Positions 1 to 9,900 of a stretch of 28,399 nucleotides of DNA are shown here, one piece after another (the first letter of the stretch is position 1; each line of letters opens with the position of its first letter). The position numbers were made by a program, and so were the translations under genes. The notes beneath the pieces were generated by a model. It was not told where the DNA came from. It was given only the letters and a program-made list of their open reading frames with translations, and searched no databases. The DNA comes from JBNLBT01 sp050303435 (lineage in GTDB: Bacteria; Pseudomonadota; Gammaproteobacteria; Xanthomonadales; Marinicellaceae), in NCBI GenBank assembly GCA_050303435.1, contig JBNLBT010000039.1, forward strand, positions 1 to 28,399. Reading direction: 5' to 3'.

Positions 1-105
1 GCCGAAGAAGCGTTTAGCGTTTATGACCATCCACCCGTCTGGATTTTTGCTAAGACAGATGCCTACAGCCGAGAAAACACGGTCAACATTTTGGGTGAGG
101 TGGAT
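1..105 (+). other. Apparent C-terminal fragment of a DUF2298/Chlor_Arch_YYY-like membrane protein fused in frame to the NRPS
   Basis: Translated in the NRPS frame, this stretch reads EAFSVYDHPPVWIFAKT followed by DAYSRENTVNILGEVDLS. The 'EAFxVYDHPxVxIF' pattern is one I know from the C-terminal end of DUF2298 (Chlor_Arch_YYY) and related polytopic glycosyltransferase-like proteins, not from NRPSs. An epimerization domain should instead show HGRE about ten residues before DLSQTVGWFT, as at 7960-8010. GC is 49% by count over bases 1-100, well below the rest of the locus, and the codons (gct aag aca gat) are atypical of it. The switch falls at a shared VDLS. Family recognition is from memory, so confidence is moderate. 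Confidence 0.5.
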
Positions 106-3100
106 TTAAGCCAGACGGTGGGCTGGTTCACCGCCCTGTATCCGGTGCATTTGAGTGCCAGCGATTTTGCTCCGCACGCCGTGCTTGAACGCGTGCAACA
201 GTGCCTGGATTCGGTGCCGGACCATGGCCTGGGCTTTGGTCTGTTGAAAATGCACAGCCCCAATGAATTTAAATCCTCTCCACTGTTGTTCAATTACCAC
301 GGCCAGTTGGAGGCGTCCGCTGGGTCGCACAGCGAAGCCATTCAGATCGTCGATGTCGACACCGGGCCGGCGCACAGTCCCTTGCGACGTCCGACCCACG
401 CCCTGAGTCTCAACGGCGCCATTCTCAACGGCGTACTGGGGTTCCAGTTGCACTGGCCCGAGGCCCTGTTTGAGCGCGAGGCGATGGTCGATTTCGCCGC
501 GCAGTTTGAAACCCCCGTGGCCGAACTGGTTGCACACGCCAGTGACCCGCGCTCGCGTGAATGGCGCTCGGCCGATTTTCCATTGTCAGAACCCAACGAC
601 ACCGATCTGGCGCGCTGGCAGGCACTGGCTGCGATTGAAGACGTGTACCCGGCCACGGCGCTGCAATCCGGATTGCTGTACCACAGCGCACGCGAGCGCA
701 GCGCCTACGTCAGCCAGCTGCTGCTGCACATGTCAGGAGACATTGACCTCGCATTGCTGCGCGAAGCCTGGCAGCGGGTGGTCAACCGCCACGACGCCCT
801 GCGCAGCGCGTTTGACACCAACCATCTCGGCGCCATGCAGCAGATTGTGCGGCACGCGGTGGACTTGCCGTGGACCGAAGAGGACATTTCTGAACTGCCT
901 GAATCGCAACAGGCCGAGCACCTGCAGACGCACTGCGCGGCCGATCTGCAGCGCGGATTCGATGCGCGAGTGGCGCCTTTACTGCGTGTGCACTGCTGGC
1001 GAAGCGCAGAGCAGCGCTTGACCCTGATGATCACCAATCACCACGCGATTCTGGACGGTTGGAGCTTTTCACATGTGTTGGCAGAAGTTCAGCGCATATA
1101 TCGTGATTTGCGCGCAGGACGACAATCACATTTGCCGCCGGCACCGCGCCAACGTGAACACATTGAGTGGCTGTTGAGCCGCGATGCACAGGCCACAGAA
1201 GCGCACTGGCGTGCGCAACTGTCGCGCGTGGATGACGCCTGTGTGCTGGCCATCGGGGCGGCGGATGGCGGCGAAGAACTCACTGAACAGCGCACCCTGG
1301 ATGCGGCACAGACGGCCGCCATTCAACGCGCCGCGGAACACGCGCAGGTGACCGTCAACACTTTGCTGCAGGCCGCCTGGGCTTTGTTGCTGTCGCGTCA
1401 TTGCGATCAGGATGTGGTGGTGTTTGGCACCACCGTATCGGGCCGTTCGGCGGAGCTCTCGCAGGTGGAACAGCGGGTCGGCCTGTACATCAACACCGTG
1501 CCGGTTGTAGTAGAGGTGGACCCCGATGACACCCTGCACAACTGGCTGCGGCGGGTGCACAGCGCGCATCTGCGCAACGATGAACACAGCCACGTGTCAT
1601 TGGCCGAATTGCAGCGACTGGCCGGACACCGGCCGGATCAGCCCCTGTTTGAAAGTTTGCTGGTGTTTGAAAATTATCCGATTGAACAAAACACCTTCAG
1701 CAGCCGCCGCGCCGCAGACTGGCAGGTCGATGAATTCGCCGTCAATGAAGGCAGTCACTACGATTTGTCGGTGCTGGCCGCGGTGATCGATGCGCAGCTG
1801 ACCTTGCGACTGACCGCTCGCAGCGGTTGCTTTTCACCTGAGCGCGTGGCGCAGCTGTTGCAGCACTTGTGCACCGCCGTGCTGGGCCTGGCCGAAATAC
1901 TCAGCGCCGGCCGGCGGCGGGTGGCTGATGTGCCGTTGCTGGCCGTCGATGAAGTGGACGCCTTGCTGCACCGTTTCAACGACACCGCGCGCGCCGTGGA
2001 CGACGCGCACGGGCTGCACGCGCTGTTTGAACGTCAGGTTGAAATCACCCCAACGCACGCCGCGGTGGAAGCCGGCGGACAAACGCTGGCGTACGCGGCG
2101 CTGAACCGGCGCGCCAATCAATGCGCGCATCATTTGCACGCACTGGATGTCGGCCGCGGCGACCTCGTGGCGCTGTGTCTGCCGCGCGGCGTGGATCAGC
2201 TGGTGGCCGTGCTGGGCGTGCTCAAGGCCGGCGCGGCCTATGTGCCGCTGGACCCGGATTATCCACGCGCGCGTCTCGAATTCATGCTCAAGGATTGTCA
2301 GGCGCGCTGCCTGATCACGCACACCGCTGTCAGTGCATTGACGACTGAGCCGGCCTGTCGGGTGCTTGCGCTGGATGCGCCGGAGACGCTGCGCGCGCTG
2401 CAGGACGCGCCGATACACAACCCGCAACACACGGGGTTCGAGCCCGAAGATCCAGCCTACTTGATCTACACCTCCGGATCCACCGGACAACCGAAAGGCG
2501 CGTTGTTGAGCCATCGCGGCGCCTGCAACACAGCGCAGGCACTGATCCGGGCCTGGCACTTGCGCGACGATTCACGTGTGCTGCAGTTCGCCTCGTTCAG
2601 TTTTGATGCCGCCACCGCCGACTGGATGATGGCGCTGTTGAGTGGTGCGAGCCTGTATTTCTGCGACGCCAACAGCCGTCGTGACCCCGAGCGTCTGGCC
2701 GATGAGATGGCCGCAGCACGGATCACCCACGCGACGCTGACTCCGGCGGTGTTGCAGGGCGTGCCCACCGACCGCGCCTACGCCTTGCAACGCCTGATCA
2801 TTGCCGGCGAAGCCTTTGACGCCTCACTGGCGCACGCCTGGGCGAACATCGCCGCGGTGCACAACGCCTATGGGCCGACTGAAAACACCATTTGCGCCAC
2901 CGTTTCACCGCCATTGGGCACCGGTGCCGTGCACATCGGTGCACCGATCGCCAACGTGCGCGCGCACGTGCTGGATTCGCGCGGCCGTTTGACGCCGCTG
3001 GGCGGCGTCGGTGAGTTGCACCTGGCCGGCCACGGTGTGGCATTGGGTTACCTGAATCGTCCCGAGTTGACCGCCGAACGCTTCATTGAACACACGTTCG

Positions 3101-3807
3101 TTGACGGCCACAGTGAACGCCTGTATCGCACCGGCGACCGGGTGCGTCGGCGTTTTGACGGGTCGCTGGTGTTTCTCGGCCGGGGTGACGGGCAAATCAA
3201 ATTGCGCGGCCAGCGCATTGAGTGCGGAGAAATCGAGCAGTGCATGCGCGCCCATCCCGGCGTCGACGATGCGCTGGTGCGGGTGCACGCGGCGGGTGAA
3301 ACCCAGGCGCAGTTGCTCGGCTATTTCATCAGCACCTCACCCATGGATGCCGCCGAGCTGGAGGCGTCGCTGCAACAGGCACTGCGCCTACAATTGCCCG
3401 AGCACATGCGGCCGGCGCGCTGCATGCGTTTATCCGCCTGGCCGCTGACACCGAACGGCAAGATCGACCGCGCGGCGCTGCCACTGCAGACACCGGATGC
3501 CGAGACGGTGCGTACGCCAGATACGGCCAGCGCGATCAAGCTGGCGGAAATCTGGGCCGATCTTCTGGACTGCCCAGTCACATCCATTGGCCTGGACAGC
3601 CGCTTTTTTGTGCTGGGCGGGCATTCTCTGCTGGCGGTCAAACTGATCACCCGCATTGAGCAGGCCTTTGCACAGACCGTGGACATGGAAAGCGTGTTTG
3701 AGATGGACGATCTGGCCTCGCTGGCTGCGCACATCGACGCGGGCGCAGCGACCCAAGCGGGCGAACCCGCCGCGCCTGCAGACGACCTGGAGTACTTCGA
3801 AATATGA
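1..3807 (+). CDS. Non-ribosomal peptide synthetase, 5'-partial: E(fragment)-C-A-T
   Basis: Adds one residue to a growing peptide on a carrier-protein thioester. Seen: the C-terminal part of an epimerization domain (about 103-590, DLSQTVGWFTALYP, FNYHGQL); a condensation domain (about 637-1960) with NHHAILDGWS at 1036-1071 and the VYPATALQSGLLYHS opening usual for DCL domains after E domains; an adenylation domain (about 2008-3480) with YTSGSTGQPKG, AYGPTE, YRTGD and NGKIDR; and a carrier domain with LGGHSLL, phosphopantetheine Ser codon at 3625. Hand-aligned A-domain pocket D-A-A-T-I-A-A-I-C-K resembles Phe/aromatic codes (DAWTIAAICK). The protein ends DDLEYFEI, an acidic tail that probably docks to the next protein. 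The stop overlaps the next start (ATGA). The frame is open to base 1, so the true start lies outside; the first ~100 bases look foreign (separate entry). Substrate is inferred only. Confidence 0.93.
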   Translation, partial: AEEAFSVYDHPPVWIFAKTDAYSRENTVNILGEVDLSQTVGWFTALYPVHLSASDFAPHAVLERVQQCLDSVPDHGLGFGLLKMHSPNEFKSSPLLFNYHGQLEASAGSHSEAIQIVDVDTGPAHSPLRRPTHALSLNGAILNGVLGFQLHWPEALFEREAMVDFAAQFETPVAELVAHASDPRSREWRSADFPLSEPNDTDLARWQALAAIEDVYPATALQSGLLYHSARERSAYVSQLLLHMSGDIDLALLREAWQRVVNRHDALRSAFDTNHLGAMQQIVRHAVDLPWTEEDISELPESQQAEHLQTHCAADLQRGFDARVAPLLRVHCWRSAEQRLTLMITNHHAILDGWSFSHVLAEVQRIYRDLRAGRQSHLPPAPRQREHIEWLLSRDAQATEAHWRAQLSRVDDACVLAIGAADGGEELTEQRTLDAAQTAAIQRAAEHAQVTVNTLLQAAWALLLSRHCDQDVVVFGTTVSGRSAELSQVEQRVGLYINTVPVVVEVDPDDTLHNWLRRVHSAHLRNDEHSHVSLAELQRLAGHRPDQPLFESLLVFENYPIEQNTFSSRRAADWQVDEFAVNEGSHYDLSVLAAVIDAQLTLRLTARSGCFSPERVAQLLQHLCTAVLGLAEILSAGRRRVADVPLLAVDEVDALLHRFNDTARAVDDAHGLHALFERQVEITPTHAAVEAGGQTLAYAALNRRANQCAHHLHALDVGRGDLVALCLPRGVDQLVAVLGVLKAGAAYVPLDPDYPRARLEFMLKDCQARCLITHTAVSALTTEPACRVLALDAPETLRALQDAPIHNPQHTGFEPEDPAYLIYTSGSTGQPKGALLSHRGACNTAQALIRAWHLRDDSRVLQFASFSFDAATADWMMALLSGASLYFCDANSRRDPERLADEMAAARITHATLTPAVLQGVPTDRAYALQRLIIAGEAFDASLAHAWANIAAVHNAYGPTENTICATVSPPLGTGAVHIGAPIANVRAHVLDSRGRLTPLGGVGELHLAGHGVALGYLNRPELTAERFIEHTFVDGHSERLYRTGDRVRRRFDGSLVFLGRGDGQIKLRGQRIECGEIEQCMRAHPGVDDALVRVHAAGETQAQLLGYFISTSPMDAAELEASLQQALRLQLPEHMRPARCMRLSAWPLTPNGKIDRAALPLQTPDAETVRTPDTASAIKLAEIWADLLDCPVTSIGLDSRFFVLGGHSLLAVKLITRIEQAFAQTVDMESVFEMDDLASLAAHIDAGAATQAGEPAAPADDLEYFEI

Positions 3808-3974
3808 CCGCCGTTGAAATCCTGCAATCCCTGCAAGCCAGTCAAATCCGACTGCGGGCTGAACAGGACACGCTGAAAATTGAAGCCCCCAAAGGCGCCA
3901 TGACCCCTGAGATCATGCGCCTGTTGAAAGACAACAAACAGCTGTTGCTGGCGCACCTGAAACAGCGGCAACAG
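3804..3974 (+). other. TubC-type N-terminal docking domain
   Basis: Residues 1-57 fit the TubC_N docking pattern: MTAVEILQSLQAS, then LRAEQDTLKIEAPKG, TPEIMRLLKDNKQLLLAHL. These small alpha-beta domains bind a short acidic motif at the C-terminus of the upstream synthetase, fixing module order between proteins. The upstream protein ends in DDLEYFEI, which fits such a partner. The pairing is inferred from adjacency and charge (basic/hydrophobic docking face, acidic tail). Confidence 0.85.
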
Positions 3975-6900
3975 GCGACCGAAGCCGACGGACCCGTGGC
4001 CCTGCCACGTTCAGGCGATGCACCGCTGTCGCCCGCGCAGCAACGCCTGTGGGTCATCGACCGGCTGGAATCCGGCAGCGCACATTACAACACCCCGGGT
4101 GCTTTACGCGTCACGGGCCATTTCGACGTGGCGGCCGCAGAAAATGCCTACCGGCGCATCATCCAGCGCCATGAAACGTTGCGCACCGTGTTTGTTTCCG
4201 GGCCAGATGGCCCGCTGCAACACGTGCGTGAAACCTTTGATTTCGGCATTGCTTGTGAGGATTTGTCTGCTCTGGATGCACCCACGGCGCAGGCACGCAT
4301 CGATGCCGCCATCGCCGCGGACGCGGCGCGGCCATTTGATCTGGCCAATGACGTGATGTTGCGGGTGTCGTATTTGCGCACCGCAGCGGAGCAGGGCGTG
4401 TTGCTGTTCAACATGCCGCACATAGCCAGCGACGGGTGGTCGATCGCAGTGCTGGTGGATGAATTTGTGCAGTTGTACCGCGCAGCGTTGACCCATGAAG
4501 ACATTGAACTGCCGCCGTTGCCGCTGCAATACGCCGATTACGCGATCTGGCAACGCCAACAGATGAACAGCGACGGCCTGCGGGCGCAGCTGGAGTACTG
4601 GGCCGCGCAGCTGGCCGATCTGCCGTTGTTGCACGGTGTGCCGCTGGATTATCCCAGGCCGGCGCAGGCCACGCATGGCGGTGCAAGAATTGGTGTGAGC
4701 CTGGACGCTGAAACCTCCGCGCAATTGCAGCGGCTGGCATTGACGCACAAATGCACGCTGTTCATGGTGGTGCACGCGGCCTTTGCCCTGTTGCTGGCGC
4801 GCCATTCCGGGCGCAGCGATGGGGTGATCGGCACCGCAGTGGCCAATCGCCGACACGCCACCCTGGAGCGGCTGATCGGTTTTTTCGTCAACACCCTGGT
4901 GTTGCGCACCGAATGCGATCAATCCCGGCCATTCAGTGAATTCCTGCAACAGGTGCGCCGGGTCAACCTGCAAGCCCAGTCCAATCAGGACGTGCCATTT
5001 GAACAGTTGCTGGAGCGGCTCAACACGCCGCGCAGCCAGCGACATAACCCGCTGTTTCAGATCATGCTCAGCATGGACAACAACAGCGGCTACGCGGTGG
5101 ATTTGCCCGGCGTGCGCATGCACAGCATTGACAACGAAGCGCCGCACGCGAAATTTGATCTGGACGTTTCGGTGTTGCAGAACGACGCGCAGATCGCTCT
5201 GGAATTTGTCTACAACACGGATTTGTTCAGCGCAGAGCGCGTGCAGGGTCTGGCCTCCGGCTTGCAGCGCCTGTTGGGCTGCATCGCCACCGACCCGGAT
5301 CGGCGCATGGTCGATTTACCCATCCTGGACGATGAAGCCATCAATGCGCACTGGCGGGCGATGAATCCGCAAGGCCTGCCGGATACGGCGTGCAGCGCGC
5401 CCGAATCGCTGCACCAGGCCTTGTCGTCTCGTGCGCAATCACACGCCGATGCGTTGGCCCTGCTGGGCACCGATGGTCCGGTGGACTGGCGTGCCCTGGA
5501 TCGGCGCAGCAATCGACTGGCGCGCTGGCTGCAACAGCAGTGCCCCACCCAAGCGGAAGAGACGGCGTGCATTGGCCTGCAGCTGAGCGCACACAGTGCG
5601 GCCGCTGTGGCGGCCTGGGCGGTGTTGAAAGCCGGTTTTGTGTTGCGCCCGATGCGCGCCGATGAAACCGCCGATGCGAACGCGGACTGGCCCCGGCTGG
5701 ATCTGTTGTTGACCACTGAACCCGGCGTTCCGAACGGGGAAAATCCGCGCGCGCATGCATTGACAGAAATCGAGGAACGCGCACAAAACCTGGACGAATC
5801 GGCGTTGCCGCAACCACCGCAGGGCATGGCGGCGGCGCTGCTCAGAAGCACAGACGACGCGCCGGCGATGGTGTATTCACGGCAGGCCCTGACGCGGCGA
5901 TTGCAGCGTCTGGCCCAACGCCTGCGCCTTGGCCAAAAGCCGTTGTGTGTGGCCCTGAATGCAGTGGATCCTCAGACCTGGTTGCAACTCACACTGGCGG
6001 CAGCATTGGTCGACGGCGGCGCGGTGTATTTTATCGAGGACGCTCTGGACTCTGACGCGGTTCAATCTCTGCTGCAAAATCACGGCGTGGGTCTGCTGTG
6101 TCTGAAACCGGGGCCATTGCGCAAAGCATTGCCTGCCTGGACTTTTTCTGCGCCTGTGCACGTGGACGTGGCACTGTGTGGCCACGACGCGCTGTGTGTC
6201 GGTTTGTTCGAGGCCTGGCGCCGCAGCCCGTTGGGCGAGGGGGCGATGCTGCAGCTGCAGTCCTGGCCCAACGATCCTTTGATCACACATGTGCTCGAAA
6301 TGGACGCGGCGCAAACACCCACTTGTGTGGGCGCGGCCTTGCCGGGTCGCAGCCTGTGGCTGTGCGATGCACACGCTCAGACACTGCCAGTGGGCGCCGT
6401 CGGCGAGCTGTTGCTGCGCTGCGACGACGCGCCACTGCGCGGCTGGCACAACGGTGAATGGCATGCGTTGCCGGCCGTCGCGGTGAACTGGCCCAGCGAG
6501 CACGCCGGTGAATGCCTGCACAGCGGTGCATTGGGCCAAACCCTGGCCAATGGAGACGTGCGCAGACTTGGTCAATCCGCGGCGCTGTTTCAGCGCCACG
6601 GGCAGCCGGTCATCGGCGCCTGGCTGGAGGCCCTGTTGACGAGCGAAACAGACATCGATGCCTGCGCGGCCTGGCCCAACGCGGCGCGCAGCGCCGTACA
6701 CCTGCATTTCAGTGTTGTGAACAACGCGACCGGCTGCGACCTGGACGCGCTCAAAGCCAGAATCCTGGCTGAATGGCCGGTGAGTCACGTGCCCTTGCAC
6801 GTGCAACAGCGGGACGACTGGCCATTGACATCCACCGGTGACATCGATCGCGACGCACTGGCCAAAGCCGCAATCCATGAAACAGCGGATGAGGCGCCGG

Positions 6901-9900
6901 CGCCGAATCTGCGTGCCACAGAACAGGCCTTGCAACAGATCTGGGCGGATTTATTGAATGTGCCGGTGAACGAGGTCGATCCAAAAGCGGATTTTTTCGC
7001 CCTGGGCGGCGACTCCATCTTGTCCATTCAGGCGGTGGCGAGGGCGCGCGATGCGGGCCTGGCTTTCACCGTCAACCAGTTGTTTGAACAGCAAAGCATT
7101 CGCGCCCTGGCGCCGCTGGTGGGGTGTCAGGACACGGCACAAACGCAGGACGAGATCAGCGGCGCAGCGCCGTTGTTGCCCATCCAGCGGCGCTTTTTTG
7201 CGCAGTCGGTGGACCCGCACCATTTCAATCAGGCGGTGATGGTGCACATCCCGGCCGATCTGGACGCGGACGCGCTGCGCCGCTGCACAGAGGCCTTGTT
7301 GCGGCGCCACGCGGCCTTGCGCCTGCGTTTTCAACAGGACGCCGCCGGCAACTGGCAGGCCCATCACGCCAACATCGACGAGGCCATGCTGGATGACATC
7401 ATGGCGCACATCCAGTGCGACGGCGTGGACTTTGCCGGGCTGGCTGAACAGGCCACGGCCTTGCACGCCTCACTGGATCTGGCCAATGGGCCTATGTTGC
7501 GGGTGGCCCACGTGCGCGATGCCACGGGTGGCCATGCACTGCTCATCAGCGTCCATCATCTGCTTATCGACGGGGTGTCCTGGCGCATTCTGCTGGACGA
7601 TTTACAGCGCATGCACCGACGCATGCAACGCGGTGAATCGCTGCACTGGCCCAACCCCAGCGCCAGCTATCAGGCCTGGGGCCAATGGCTCAACAGCGCA
7701 GAGGCGGCCAAGCGATGTCTGGCACAGCGGGCACACTGGCATGCGGCAGAGGTCCCCGCAGGTGAACTGCAGACGCAGGGCGGCGGGCAGGGCTGGGGCC
7801 ATGTGCACTGTGCACTGGATGCCAGACAAACGCAGTCTTTATTGATCGATGCCCAGGCGGCGCACCGCACCCGCATCAATGAGCTGTTGCTGGCCGCGCT
7901 GTGGCTGGCGGTGCACCGACTCACCGGACAAAGGCAAATCCGCATTGAAATGGAAAGCCACGGCCGCGAAGCGATGCATTCCGGGCTGGACTTGAGTCAA
8001 ACGGTGGGCTGGTTCACGGCTTTGTATCCGCTGTTGTTGCACAGCAGCAGCGCCGAACCGGCCGCGCTCATTGAAGCCATCAAATCGGCGCACCGCGCGG
8101 TGCCCGATCTCGGCGTCGGCCATGGCGTGTTGAAACATCTGCACGGCGATGAAGCTTTGGCACACAACGCACCGGCCGATGTGCTGTTCAATTACCTGGG
8201 CCAATTCAATCAAACGGGGCAGGGCGGCGATGGATTTGCCCCGTGCAACGCGGAGATTGGTGCGTTGGTCAGTCCACGTCGCATTGCGGAGAATCCGGTC
8301 AACCTCAACGGCGCGGTGGACGGCGGTTGCCTGCGTTTCAACCTGGACTACGCGCGCCAGCGCCTGTCCGACGCAGAAGCCGAGCGATTGCTGGAACATT
8401 TTCACGCGGCCTTGCTGGACATCACCGCGCATTGCCTGAGCAGCGAAGAGAGTGCAGCGCAAGCGGACGATTTCCCCCTGGCCCGGATCGACGCCGAATC
8501 GCTGCGCCAATGGCAGCGCCGATACGACATTGAAGACCTGTATCCGGCCACGGCCATGCAACAGGGCATGCTGTATCACAGCGCCCGCGCCGCCGAGGCC
8601 TACGTCACCCAGATGGTGTTCACCCTGAATTCGCTGGATGTTCAGGCCTTTCGCCGGGCCTGGCAACACGCCATCGACCGTCACGCCGTGCTGCGCACCG
8701 TGTTTGTCACCGGTGAAGACGGCGAGGTGCGGCAACTGGTGACACGCAACGCGACCTTGCCGTGGCAGACGGACGATTTGAGCGGCCTGACCAAGGCGCA
8801 ACAGGACGCGTGCACAGAAGCCCATCGGCGGGCCGACAAACGCCGCGGATTTGATCCCGCGCAGGCGCCGTTGTTGCGCGTGCACCTGTGGCAGTTGGGC
8901 GCGGATCGGCAGCGCGTGCTGATCAGCTCGCACCACGCCTTGCTGGATGGCTGGAGCATGCCGCGCCTGTTTGCTGAAGTGCAGCAAGCGTATCGTGCAT
9001 TTGCCCAGCAACAAACGCCGGATCTGCCCGCGCCGACGCCGTACCGCAACTACATTGAATGGCTGACGACGCAGCAACAGCACGGCGCGGATCAACACTG
9101 GCGCGAAGCATTGACCGGCTGGTGCGGCCCGTGTCGCATCGGCGAAGCCGAGGCCGGCCTGTTGCAGGCCAGTGACGCAAGCCATGTGCATCACCACTTT
9201 TCGCTGAACGATGCGCTCAGTGCCGCCCTGTTGACCAATGCCCGCCGTCTGGGCGTCACCCTGAACGCGTTTTTGCAGGCCGCTTGGGCGTTGATTTTGC
9301 AGCGTCACTGCCGCCAGAATCCCGTGTGTTTTGGCACCACCGTGTCCGGCCGACCCACAGAACTGAACGGCGTCGAACACATGATCGGACTGTTCATCAA
9401 CACCGTGCCGGTGTGCCTGGAGGTGCCGCTGTCGCAACCGTTCAATGCCTGGATTCGCGCAGTGCAGGCGGCGCAACTCCATCGCCTGCAGCACAGCCAT
9501 ACACCGCTGGTGGAGATTCAGCGTTGCGCGCCGCAAGCGCAGGGTCAGCCGCTGTTTGACAGCCTGCTGGTGTTTGAAAACTACCCGCACATCGGCGCCG
9601 GCGACGACGCCATCCAGGTGCAGGACCATTCGGGGCACGAAGAAAGCAACTACCCCCTGACGCTGATTGTGCAACACCAGGACGCGGTGCAACTGACCTT
9701 GTCGGGCGTGACCGGGCGCTTTGATGCGGCCGCATTGCAGCGGCTTGCCGCACAACTGCAGTCGGTGTTTGCCGCCATGGCCACGGCCGATGACGATCCC
9801 CTGGCTTCGCTGCCGGTGGTGCCGCAGACGGAATTGCAGTGGATCGGACAAATGCTCAGTGGCCGGCCGGTCAGCACGGACCACAGCGCAGGGATGCATC

